DNA of 33,977 nt, taken from Butyrivibrio sp. INlla21 (GTDB taxonomy: Bacteria > Bacillota > Clostridia > Lachnospirales > Lachnospiraceae). Where the stretch lies: NCBI RefSeq assembly GCF_900116875.1, contig NZ_FPCC01000030.1, positions 1-33,977 of the forward strand. Reading direction: 5' to 3'. This document shows, one piece after another, positions 1 to 7,016 of this stretch. The position numbers and the translations under genes are program-made. The stretch's first letter is position 1. Each line of letters opens with the position of its first letter. The notes under the pieces were generated by a model. The model saw nothing but the letters and a program-made list of their open reading frames with translations, had not been told where the DNA came from and ran no database searches.

Positions 1-4
1 GCTG

Positions 5-20
5 ATATGTAATGACCTCC
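5..20. repeat. IS subterminal inverted repeat, left copy
   Basis: The sequence ATATGTAATGACCTCC is the exact reverse complement of positions 1630-1645. Pairing stops beyond position 20, so the arm is 16 bp. Confidence 0.85.
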
Positions 21-24
21 TGTC

Positions 25-423
25 AAGCAAAAAATGATAGGGATCACCACAAACTTATTTAATTGTTGCTGAAGGCACCTTGAAAGAGCCTCGGAGTATC
101 AGTTCCCGGCATTGGCCACTCTGATATACGTGGATTGGTTACCGACAGGTCAATGGTCCGCCGTGAGCTCTACCTTCTAACAGCGTGGATCACAGATTTC
201 TCTGTGCCGACATAGTGGTCTCGTAGATAGCTCGAACCTTGAAATGGCCGAAGCCCTTTCAAGATGTCTTCAGTTGTTACTTGTTATGGCCAGATGTAAA
301 TGGCATAAGCCATCTTACATCTGCTTGATTACGAACTATAACAGCGGGGTGAAGATGTCAAGGCTGCGAAGCACCGCCCTTGGCGGCTCGGCCTTGATAT
401 CGGAAACGCGATGTTATAACTGA
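25..423 (-). ncRNA. Candidate guide RNA (bridge/seek RNA) region of the IS element
   Basis: This is a 400-base stretch without an ORF, between the transposase stop and the element end, in the place where IS1111 elements encode their guide RNA. It is rich in pairing: a 14-bp stem with one bulge and an ATAA loop (291-304 with 309-323), an 11-bp stem (354-364 with 391-401) enclosing a GC-rich CCGCC/GGCGG hairpin (374-386), an outer 7-bp closing helix (337-343 with 412-418), a 6-bp hairpin (191-206) and a 6-bp stem (97-102 with 121-126). The exact RNA ends, its strand (taken as that of the transposase) and its guide loops cannot be fixed by eye. Confidence 0.45.
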
Positions 424-1542
424 TTATGCTATATTATCGGTCATCATACCCCACATAAAGCATGCAAGTTCTCTTGCTACTGCTGTTTTAGCTACATTGT
501 GTTTCTTGCTCTTACCAAGAACCATTTTGTAGAACTTTCTTCTGAGCCTTTCATTAGCTTTATCAGCATATGCGATGACTTTAGGTGTGTTACCAGTCTG
601 GCGCGCTTTAAGTACTTTTGATTTATAACCTATTTGGCCTCTGCTGTATGACTGTGATGATTCAATAAGTAGTTGCCTTACATGACGATTACCAGCTTTT
701 GTGATACCAAGCCTTGCCTTGTCATCTCCGCTGGAATCTTCTCCAGGCACAAGCCCAAGATATGCAGAAAACTGATTGGCGGAAGCAAAACGTTTAAAAT
801 CACCGACTTCAACTAGTACAGATAACGCTGTATGAGTTTGAACTCCGATGAAACAACAGAGCTTTTTAACTGATTCTCTGTATTCATCTTTGGAAGCAAG
901 TTCCTCTATTCGTTTATCTAAACGCTCAAGCTTATCACTTAGAGTTGTATAGGTCAGCAGATATTCATCGAGAATCTCTTTATACAGAGACTCAAGCTTC
1001 AATGATTTTAGCCAGTTCACATGTGCTGCTGTCCAGTGGTTTTTTCCTTCATATCGATAATCGTGGCGAAGACAAAAAGAAAGAATCTGTTGCTTCACTT
1101 TCTTAAGCGCTAGCTTATGATCATCCCGCATTCGAAGAAATTCTTTTGTTTCTTCATCAGAAGCAGATGGAACATAAACAGGACTGTAGTTGTGCTGAGC
1201 AAGACACTTTCCAATCAGTTCAGCATCACGTTTATCGGTTTTTATTCTTTTACCACTACGTGGTTCTAACATGGTGGTAGGTGCAAGTATCACACAGTTA
1301 ACGTTACGATCAGTTAACTGATGATATAAAGTGTAGCCGAGACAACCGGCTTCATAACCGCATATAAAGTTTGTATCATTTCCGTAGATAGTTCTAAGGA
1401 ATTCAAGATATTTAAGGACTTCCTTGTAATCAGCGGGTGTGCGCCTTGTGTGAGATGACTTCTCTGTTTCGATTAAATAATCACAAAGAGTAAAACTTTC
1501 CTTGTGTACATCCATTCCTACGTAAACTGTGGTATTATTCAT
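424..1542 (-). CDS. IS110-family DEDD transposase
   Basis: This 372-residue protein has the full length usual for the family. The N-terminal RuvC-like DEDD domain opens with YVGMDVHKESF (about residues 7-17), which carries the first catalytic Asp. Further acidic residues follow near GYEAG (about 62-66) and KTDKRDAE (about 100-107). A coiled-coil middle (about 130-230) leads to the C-terminal Transposase_20 domain. That domain has the conserved stretch ending GLVPGEDSSG, which carries the serine needed for recombination, then GNRHVRQLL. No frameshift or early stop is seen, so the enzyme is probably active. A good ribosome binding site (GGGAGGT on the minus strand) lies just upstream of the ATG at 1542. 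Known members cut and rejoin donor and target DNA under guidance of an RNA from the element's own non-coding end. Confidence 0.95.
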   Translation of the reverse strand: MNNTTVYVGMDVHKESFTLCDYLIETEKSSHTRRTPADYKEVLKYLEFLRTIYGNDTNFICGYEAGCLGYTLYHQLTDRNVNCVILAPTTMLEPRSGKRIKTDKRDAELIGKCLAQHNYSPVYVPSASDEETKEFLRMRDDHKLALKKVKQQILSFCLRHDYRYEGKNHWTAAHVNWLKSLKLESLYKEILDEYLLTYTTLSDKLERLDKRIEELASKDEYRESVKKLCCFIGVQTHTALSVLVEVGDFKRFASANQFSAYLGLVPGEDSSGDDKARLGITKAGNRHVRQLLIESSQSYSRGQIGYKSKVLKARQTGNTPKVIAYADKANERLRRKFYKMVLGKSKKHNVAKTAVARELACFMWGMMTDNIA

Positions 1543-1629
1543 TTAGTGACCTCCCTTTGTATGCGGTAATCCCTGTTACCATTGACTCAACATCTTTAGT
1601 ATACAGGAAAATCCACGTTGCTACATAGT

Positions 1630-1645
1630 GGAGGTCATTACATAT
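1630..1645. repeat. IS subterminal inverted repeat, right copy
   Basis: GGAGGTCATTACATAT is the exact reverse complement of positions 5-20 and marks the transposase-proximal (5') end of the element. A partial third match to the inner part (TGACCTCC) sits at the transposase ribosome binding site near 1546-1553 and may be coincidence. Confidence 0.85.
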
Positions 1646-1676
1646 TGTCTAAAAATAAAATTAAAAGGAAAAGAGA

Positions 1677-2840
1677 ATGAGGAAAAGAGTTTTTTTATCA
1701 ACAATTATTATTGCATTTGCGCTATGTGCCTGTGCTAAAGGGGATAAAGCAGTGGGCGAAAATATAAGCGCGGTCGAAGAAAGTAACGAAGCTGTTTCGG
1801 AAGCGCCTTCTGAAGCGCCTTCTGAAGCATCATCCGAAGTATCGTCGGAAGTGACAGCATCTGTAGAAGGAAAAAAATACAGCGATTTTAAGGAAGCCTA
1901 TGCCGACTTCCTTAAGACTAACGAAGTGGATGAAGACGGTTCTCCTATTCAAGAATACATGATATATGATATCGACAAGGACGGTACGCCGGAACTTTTG
2001 GCGTGCTGCGGCTTAGGAGAGGCGGATTCGCATAAGCGGGTATACACATTTGCTGACGGAGAGATCAAGTTTATTGATGTGTTATATACGAGTCACACCG
2101 GTATTTGGACATATCCGGATGATAACGGCATAATATTACGTTGGACTTTTTCAGGTGGTGAAGATTATACCCGATACTCTTTAAATAACAATGAATTTAC
2201 AACAGAAGAGTTATATTCCGGAACTACTTTTTATGAAGATCCGGAGACAGGGGAGGCCATTACCAAATTTAAAGCGGCAAAAGATGTAGTTCCCGGCGCA
2301 ATTTTGGTATCTGCTTTTTCACGTGATAATCTTTATCCGCTTGAGATGTATGAAGTTATAAGCGGCGATGTACCTAAGCAGAATAATAAGAAATATACTT
2401 ATCCGGATAACAATCCAAATTTCTATACGGAGATCATGGAAAAAGATAGTGTTATAAATGTGGTAAATCTTGGGTGGGCCAAAGACCTTGGAGAGATCCG
2501 GTTTAGTGAACTTTTAAAAGAATGTGTGATAGATGCAGGTAAACCATCGGAAAAGCGGGATATAACATATGCAGATCTAAACTTTGACGGTGTGTATGAA
2601 TGTATTTTTTATATAACGACACAGGATGTAAATTATGATGCCATCACGAATGATTATCGTGTGATCCTTAGTAAGCAAGGCGATGATATTTACGCTTATC
2701 TTGCGGGTTATCCTTACGAAAATTCCGTTACGGAAGATGGATATTTTATTACCGAACCGGATGAGAACTGCGATGATCGAGATGTAATTAGAGTTATGTA
2801 TGATAAAGAAAAATGTTTTGACTATCATGTAGCATATTGA
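1677..2840 (+). CDS. Surface lipoprotein with Ca-binding-loop-like motifs, function unknown
   Basis: The 387-residue product starts with a lipoprotein signal peptide: MRKR, a hydrophobic stretch, then LCAC with Cys19 as the probable lipidation site. Next comes a low-complexity Ser/Glu/Ala/Pro linker (about residues 35-60) with SEAP repeats, which are also a 12-bp tandem DNA repeat around 1797-1830. The rest is an extracytoplasmic domain with two acidic loops, YDIDKDGTPELL (about 97-108) and YADLNFDGVYECI (about 299-311). These resemble EF-hand/FG-GAP-type calcium loops found in many Lachnospiraceae lipoproteins. An AAAGG ribosome binding site precedes the ATG at the usual distance. The IS element ends about 30 bases upstream, so the native promoter has probably been displaced. 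I do not recognise a specific family. An enzyme or a binding protein are both possible. Confidence 0.8.
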   Translation: MRKRVFLSTIIIAFALCACAKGDKAVGENISAVEESNEAVSEAPSEAPSEASSEVSSEVTASVEGKKYSDFKEAYADFLKTNEVDEDGSPIQEYMIYDIDKDGTPELLACCGLGEADSHKRVYTFADGEIKFIDVLYTSHTGIWTYPDDNGIILRWTFSGGEDYTRYSLNNNEFTTEELYSGTTFYEDPETGEAITKFKAAKDVVPGAILVSAFSRDNLYPLEMYEVISGDVPKQNNKKYTYPDNNPNFYTEIMEKDSVINVVNLGWAKDLGEIRFSELLKECVIDAGKPSEKRDITYADLNFDGVYECIFYITTQDVNYDAITNDYRVILSKQGDDIYAYLAGYPYENSVTEDGYFITEPDENCDDRDVIRVMYDKEKCFDYHVAY

Positions 2841-2846
2841 TATAGT
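2818..2846 (+). promoter_or_regulatory. Predicted sigma-A promoter of the ABC-F leader
   Basis: TTGACT (2818-2823) is followed after exactly 17 bases by TATAGT (2841-2846), overlapping the stop codon of the lipoprotein gene. Transcription would start near 2853, giving a leader of about 200 bases before the terminator at 3021-3052 and the ABC-F gene. Confidence 0.6.
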
Positions 2847-2885
2847 ATAGAAAAAAGAAAGAGCGCTTGGCGCATAGGTGAAAGA

Positions 2886-2900
2886 ATGTACAGAAGATAA
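2886..2900 (+). other. Candidate upstream ORF 1 (4 codons) in the ABC-F leader
   Basis: ATG-TAC-AGA-AGA-TAA encodes MYRR and is preceded by AGGTGA (2876-2881) with a 4-base spacer. Very short upstream ORFs occur in leaders of antibiotic-resistance ABC-F genes, but this one could be chance. Confidence 0.3.
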
Positions 2901-2978
2901 TTCAGTTTAGGTGAACACTATCAGTATTGATGAGGCTGCTTACAGCGGCTGTTTTGTGTACGCTTAATTTGGATTATC

Positions 2979-3020
2979 ATGCATTTCCTGCCTATATGTT
3001 ATGTGGGCCTATTTGTGTGA
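2979..3020 (+). other. Candidate leader peptide of the ABC-F attenuator (13 residues)
   Basis: ATG at 2979 opens a frame for MHFLPICYVGLFV with a TGA at 3018-3020. The first base of the terminator stem is the next base, 3021. A ribosome stalled near the end of this peptide would cover the 5' arm of the terminator and block its folding. The ribosome binding site is weak (TTTGGA), so translation is not certain. Confidence 0.42.
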
Positions 3021-3052
3021 GTCTATTTTGCGTATGCGAAATAGACTTTTTT
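3021..3052 (+). terminator. Strong intrinsic terminator just upstream of the ABC-F gene (probable attenuator)
   Basis: An 11-bp stem (3021-3031 with 3036-3046, one G-U pair) with a GTAT loop is followed by six T (3047-3052). Only 35 bases separate it from the ABC-F start, and no promoter is seen in that gap, so transcription must read through it. CTATTT occurs twice (3009-3014 and 3023-3028), and either copy could pair with AAATAG at 3039-3044. Confidence 0.8.
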
Positions 3053-3087
3053 GCTACCCGTAAATGGCAGCCATGACAGGAGGACGC

Positions 3088-4623
3088 ATGCTCAATATTA
3101 AAAACTTAACTATAACGCATCGCAAAGATCTGCGGGTAATTCTTGATAAATTTAATCTTACTCTAAATGACGGCGATAAGGCCGTGATCATAGGCGAAGA
3201 GGGCAACGGCAAATCGACGCTCCTTAAATGGATATATGATCCGCTTCTTGCGGATGAATACGCCGAGTGCGAAGGCGAGAGGATACTCGGAAGCGAGATC
3301 TTGGGCTATTTGCCGCAGGAGCTCCCTGAGAAGGAAAAAGAAAAAACGCTTTACGAATATTTTTCGGAAGCCAAACTGTTTTTTGACAAGACACCAAAAG
3401 AGCTTTCGGAACTTGCAAATGAATTTCGGGTTACTAGAGATTTCTTTTACGCAGATCAAAAGATGAAAAGCCTTTCCGGCGGCGAAAAAGTGAAGGCGCA
3501 GCTTATGAGAATACTGATCGACGAGCCGACGGTTCTTTTGCTTGATGAGCCGTCCAACGACATCGATATAAGCACGCTCGAACTGCTTGAAAGATTGATA
3601 AATGGGTGGAAACACATAGTTCTTTTTATCTCGCATGATGAGACGCTCATTGAAAACACTGCCAACGTGATAATCCACATCGAGCAGATAATGCGAAAGA
3701 CCAGGAGCCGCTACGTGGTTGTGAAGGACAACTACAAGCATTATATCGCGAACAGGGCGGAGGCTTTTGAGAGGCAGGAGCAGCTGGCGATTAACGACCG
3801 CAAGGAAAAGAAGCTTCGCGATGAGAGGTACAACAGGATACACGACAAGGTGGAGCGGGCGCTTTTAGGTGTTTCGAGGCAGGAGCCGGGAGTCGGCAAG
3901 ATGCTAAAAGACAAGATGCGCGCGGTAAAGTCCATTGAGAAGCGCTTTTCAAGGCAGGATGAGAACATGACAAAGATGCCGGAGCAGGAGGAAGCGATCT
4001 TTTTCAAACTGGGAAAAGAGAATTCGAAGATGCCGGAAGGCAAGACGATTATTGAGTTTTCACTGGATAAGCTGATGGCGCCCGACGGATCCAAGATGCT
4101 TGCAAAAGACATTTTCTTAAGGGTAAGAGGACCTGAGAAGATCTGCATTGTCGGAACAAACGGAGTCGGGAAAACTACGCTTCTTAGGCTGATTGCGGAG
4201 GAGCTTCTTTCAAGGAGTGATCTGAGGGTTCAGTACATGCCGCAAAACTATGAGGATGAGCTTGATCTTGACTTAACGCCGGTGGAATTTTTGGACGATA
4301 CCGGTGATAAGGAGATACGCACGCGCATCAGGACATATCTGGGTTCGCTTAAGTTTACCGCAGATGAGACGGAGCATCCGATTCGGGAGCTTTCGGGCGG
4401 GCAGAAAGCGAAAGTGCTGCTTCTTAAGATGAGTCTTTCCGATGCAAATGTGCTTGTTCTGGACGAGCCTACGCGAAATTTCTCGCCGCTTTCGGGCCCT
4501 GTTATACGCAGGATGATAGCTTCATTCCCCGGCGCGGTCATCAGCATTTCGCACGACAGGAAGTACATCGAGGAAGTATGTACAAAGACATATGTGTTGA
4601 CGACGGAGGGACTTAAGCAATGA
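3088..4623 (+). CDS. ABC-F family ATPase (probable ribosome-protection/antibiotic-resistance type)
   Basis: The 511-residue protein has two ABC cassettes and no membrane segment, which defines the ABC-F family of ribosome-binding ATPases. Cassette 1 has Walker A GEEGNGKST (about residues 36-44), signature LSGGE (about 129) and Walker B LLLDEPSNDID. A long charged, helical interdomain linker (about 213-300) follows; in resistance members this linker reaches into the ribosome. Cassette 2 has GTNGVGKTT (about 356) and LSGGQ (about 435), but its Walker B region reads LDEPTRNFSPLS instead of the usual LDEPTNHLD. I chose the ATG at 3088 because AGGAGG (3078-3083) sits before it; in-frame ATGs at 3064 and 3073 lack such a site. 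The upstream terminator and small ORFs suggest induction by ribosome-targeting drugs. A housekeeping ABC-F translation factor is the alternative. Confidence 0.88.
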   Translation: MLNIKNLTITHRKDLRVILDKFNLTLNDGDKAVIIGEEGNGKSTLLKWIYDPLLADEYAECEGERILGSEILGYLPQELPEKEKEKTLYEYFSEAKLFFDKTPKELSELANEFRVTRDFFYADQKMKSLSGGEKVKAQLMRILIDEPTVLLLDEPSNDIDISTLELLERLINGWKHIVLFISHDETLIENTANVIIHIEQIMRKTRSRYVVVKDNYKHYIANRAEAFERQEQLAINDRKEKKLRDERYNRIHDKVERALLGVSRQEPGVGKMLKDKMRAVKSIEKRFSRQDENMTKMPEQEEAIFFKLGKENSKMPEGKTIIEFSLDKLMAPDGSKMLAKDIFLRVRGPEKICIVGTNGVGKTTLLRLIAEELLSRSDLRVQYMPQNYEDELDLDLTPVEFLDDTGDKEIRTRIRTYLGSLKFTADETEHPIRELSGGQKAKVLLLKMSLSDANVLVLDEPTRNFSPLSGPVIRRMIASFPGAVISISHDRKYIEEVCTKTYVLTTEGLKQ

Positions 4624-5281
4624 CGGTAAGGTTGTAAAGCTGATACAGCCGGGAACGGTTATGACCGATCCTGATTACAGAGGAAGAGGCTATGCAAGGC
4701 TTTTGATGGAAAAGATACTTGAGGAATACGAAGGAAAAGTAGACGGAATCTATCTTTACGGCAATGATTCGGTAGTTGATTTTTATCCCAAGTTTGGCTT
4801 TCGAAAGAGCAAGGAATATCGGTACAGCAAAGCGGTAGAGATTGATAATGACAGAACGGCGAAGCTTGTACCAATGACGGAAAAGAGCGACTTTGATAAG
4901 ATGGTCCGTATACTGGATAGCACCGAGCAGAACGCCAAGCTTTACATGGTAAATAATTCTGGTTTGTATATGTTTTATCTTTCTCAGTTTATGCAGGAGA
5001 ATACATTCTATATCGAGGAGCTTAGCAGCTACGCTATTGCTGAGATTGACGGAGGTACGCTCAACCTTCATGCGATCATCGGAAACGCACCTTTGGATGA
5101 TGTGATCTCTTCGTTCGGAAAAGATATTAAGAATGCCGTTCTTTGCTTTACTCCGCATGATGTGACAGGGTATGATAAAAGCGAGGTTTTCGAAGAAGAT
5201 ACAACTTTTTTTGTAAGAGGAAAGTTCTTTGACGAGACCGCAGAAGATGCATTTATGTTCCAGGAAATAACGCACGCGTAA
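4601..5281 (+). pseudogene. N-terminally truncated GNAT acetyltransferase
   Basis: From ATG 4661 the frame encodes 206 residues that begin almost directly with the acetyl-CoA-binding motif A (DYRGRGYARLLMEKILE). The first strands and helices of the GNAT fold are therefore missing. The same frame is open back to 4601, inside the end of the ABC-F gene, and still reads GNAT-like sequence (DGKVVKLIQPGTVMTDP). A deletion therefore seems to have fused the middle of the gene to the ABC-F 3' end. The remaining C-terminal half looks intact and could be a second acyltransferase or lipid-type domain. ATG 4661 has only a weak ribosome binding site. A translated fragment is possible, but a working acetyltransferase is unlikely. 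Confidence 0.65.
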
Positions 5282-5327
5282 CGTATACCCGGGGACGGGG
5301 GAGTGGTCCGATTTTGGAGGGAATGCT

Positions 5328-5861
5328 ATGAATTTTTTTGAAGTGATAAATAAACGTAGGAGCTATCGCGGAAAATACCAAGCTGTAAAGGTTCCGCGCG
5401 AAGATCTGAAGAAAATAATGGAGGCCGGACTTGCGGCTCCTTCCGGATGTAACAAGCAGACAACAAGTCTTATCTGTGTCGACGCCCCGGAAGTCCTTGA
5501 TAAGATTCATGCAGTCGTAACACCGCCTGTCGCAGAAACGGCGCCTGCGATGATCTGTGTTCTCACGCAGAGGATAGCCGCGTACAGAGACAAATGCTTT
5601 GCGACTCAGGATTATTCCGCGGCTATCGAAAACATGCTCCTTGCGATCACCGAGCTTGGCTACCACAGCTGCTGGATTGAAGGGCATATCACTGATGACG
5701 ACAGACTGGGCGATAAGATCGCTAAGCTCCTAAACGTCCCCGATGACTATGAGCTCGTGTGCATTCTCCCTGTCGGTATCGCTGAGAGTGAGCCCGCCGG
5801 CCCTGAGAAAAAGAGCTTCGAAGAGCGCGCGTGGTTCAATACGTTTAGAGGGGCGGAGTGA
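5328..5861 (+). CDS. Nitroreductase-family flavoprotein
   Basis: This 177-residue protein matches the short type of the FMN-dependent nitroreductase family. It opens with the hallmark FFEVINKRRSYRGKY (about residues 3-17), whose Arg residues bind the FMN phosphate. LKKIMEAGLAAPSGCNKQ (about 27-44) matches the conserved AxxAPSxxNxQ motif. The C-terminal half has the glycine-rich segment ITELGYHSCWIEGH (about 107-120), where helix and loop contact the flavin. The family reduces nitro groups, quinones or enones with NAD(P)H as dimers in the cytosol; the natural substrate here is unknown. GGAGGG lies upstream of the ATG at good spacing. It follows the broken GNAT gene without a visible terminator, and trmO follows within 25 bases, so co-transcription is likely. 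Confidence 0.87.
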   Translation: MNFFEVINKRRSYRGKYQAVKVPREDLKKIMEAGLAAPSGCNKQTTSLICVDAPEVLDKIHAVVTPPVAETAPAMICVLTQRIAAYRDKCFATQDYSAAIENMLLAITELGYHSCWIEGHITDDDRLGDKIAKLLNVPDDYELVCILPVGIAESEPAGPEKKSFEERAWFNTFRGAE

Positions 5862-5885
5862 GATTTAATTTGTGGAGGTACTACA

Positions 5886-6341
5886 ATGACTGAGATAGTA
5901 ATGACACCAATCGGCAAAGTACAAAATGATGTTGTGAACAGAAAAGATGTTTCATGGGGCGAGGATACTTCAAGTATTGTTCTGGAAAAAGAGTATGTGT
6001 CAGGCTTGAAGGGACTTGAAGATTTTTCGCACGCCATCATTTTCTTTTTCCTTGATAAGGCTAAGTATGAAAAAGAAAAGCATTTACAAAGAAGACCGCA
6101 AAACCGCGATGACATGCCGCTTGTAGGTATCTTTTCCCAGAGAGGTAAGGACAGACCCAACAGGATCGGTATGACTTCCGTGGAGATCGTTTCGGTTTCG
6201 GATGATACGCTCGTCGTGAAGGGACTTGATGCTGTTGACGGCACTCCGGTGCTTGATATAAAGCCGTATTATCCGGTTTATGATAAAAAAGACGCTACGG
6301 TCCCGGAATGGGTTGACCGCCTTATGGAGCATTATTTTTAA
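5886..6341 (+). CDS. trmO: TrmO/TsaA-like tRNA methyltransferase (UPF0066 fold)
   Basis: The 151-residue protein has the beta-barrel TsaA/TrmO signatures: MTPIGKVQN at the N-terminus, LKGLEDFSHAIIFF (about residues 41-54), GKDRPNRIGMTSVEI (about 89-103, close to the family's RPNPIG motif) and LDAVDGTPVLDIKPY (about 119-133). In E. coli, TrmO uses S-adenosylmethionine to N6-methylate t6A37 in certain threonine tRNAs, tuning decoding. Several Firmicute homologues are short, like this one, and some may have other SAM-dependent roles, so the substrate is inferred. A GGAGG site precedes the ATG. The Arg in place of the usual second Pro of RPNPIG is a small deviation. Confidence 0.85.
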   Translation: MTEIVMTPIGKVQNDVVNRKDVSWGEDTSSIVLEKEYVSGLKGLEDFSHAIIFFFLDKAKYEKEKHLQRRPQNRDDMPLVGIFSQRGKDRPNRIGMTSVEIVSVSDDTLVVKGLDAVDGTPVLDIKPYYPVYDKKDATVPEWVDRLMEHYF

Positions 6342-6378
6342 GAAGAATAGGAAATACATTTTAGGAAAGAGGAATTTA

Positions 6379-6608
6379 ATGAGCAACATAGTTTTTAACT
6401 GGACGGACGGAAGTGACAAGGATTTTGGTGAGTTTTATAAATTGAAGATAAAGCTCGAGAGCTTGGATACAAAAGAACAATTCTTCAGACAAGAGAGATA
6501 ATGGAAGACGCTGTAGGACTTTATACAAAGCTTGGTTACAGCAAAATAGAGAAATATCCGCCGTACGATAATTTGTCAGGAGCGGTATGTATGGCAAAAG
6601 AGCTGTGA
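6379..6608 (+). pseudogene. GNAT acetyltransferase remnant with internal deletion and frameshift
   Basis: ATG 6379, with AGGAAAGAGG upstream, starts a GNAT-like N-terminus (MSNIVFNWTDGSDKDFGEFY) that runs into a stop at 6499-6501. A different frame from about 6457 to the TGA at 6606-6608 encodes a typical GNAT C-terminus: LGYKRTILQT, MEDAVGLYTKLGYSKIEKYP, then GAVCMAKEL. The central part with the acetyl-CoA-binding RxxGxG/A motif is absent. The two halves join in different frames near 6450, so this is a gene eroded by deletion, not a working enzyme. Confidence 0.75.
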
Positions 6609-6639
6609 CAAAAAATAATTAGAGAGTGTGATTACAACT

Positions 6640-6987
6640 ATGACAAACCAAATACGTGTGGAAACGGATGACGATTTACTATACATGGAGAATAATAAAA
6701 TCCACGCCAATGTGAATTCAAAAGAATATGTTTATGACGTGTCGGCAGTTGAGAAGCTGGTAATTCTGACTACAGATATGGGTCCTTTTTATGATGACAT
6801 GGGGCTTGCTGTCGATGTTGGGAACAACAATGTGATCTTTATTATGTCAGAGCATAGATGTTTTAAACCATTTTTGTTTGAGCAGATCGGTAAGGCATTG
6901 CCTATCGATTATCAGAAAATAATCGACGCGTCCGCATGTACAGATAGAAAAGTATTTGAAATTTATAAAAAAGAACAGAGTGCATAA
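6640..6987 (+). CDS. Small conserved-looking hypothetical protein
   Basis: The product is 115 residues from ATG 6640 (a GTG at 6628 in the same frame would add four). It is acidic and soluble, with no signal peptide and no membrane segment. A beta-rich N-terminal part (MTNQIRVETDDDLLYMENNK) is followed by VYDVSAVEKLVILTTDMGPFYDDMGLAVDV and a C-terminal helix region. The pattern of alternating hydrophobic strands resembles a small PH-like or immunity-type fold, but I do not recognise the family. Its stop overlaps the spacer to the SDR gene by only a few bases, so the two are probably co-transcribed. Function unknown. Confidence 0.65.
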   Translation: MTNQIRVETDDDLLYMENNKIHANVNSKEYVYDVSAVEKLVILTTDMGPFYDDMGLAVDVGNNNVIFIMSEHRCFKPFLFEQIGKALPIDYQKIIDASACTDRKVFEIYKKEQSA

Positions 6988-7016
6988 TGGACCATTTAGC
7001 TAGAGCAGGAGAAGAC

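Larger units (their letters stand above)
5..1645 (-). mobile_element. IS110-family insertion sequence (IS1111-like organisation), apparently complete
   Basis: The element is bounded by a perfect 16-bp inverted repeat (5-20 and 1630-1645) and holds one full-length transposase on the minus strand. About 400 non-coding bases lie downstream of the gene (positions 1-423) and about 100 upstream. Subterminal inverted repeats and a long non-coding tail 3' of the transposase are the known layout of the IS1111 group, in contrast to classical IS110, which lacks inverted repeats and has its long non-coding part 5' of the gene. In IS1111 elements the true ends lie a few bases outside the repeats, so the left end may be at or just beyond the window edge. 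The right end lies only about 30 bases upstream of the lipoprotein gene at 1677. Confidence 0.82.

Noticed and set aside
2930..3079. A 49-codon frame running through the ABC-F leader and terminator
   Set aside because: No ribosome binding site at the ATG, and its span across the terminator suggests chance; the 13-codon frame at 2979 fits better.
3163..3843. Long minus-strand open frames opposite the ABC-F gene
   Set aside because: They are antisense shadows of a well-supported gene, with no family motifs.
5282..5310. GC-rich stretch (CCCGGGGACGGGGG) resembling a piece of a REP-type repeat
   Set aside because: Only one partial copy is present in the window and no inverted partner is seen.
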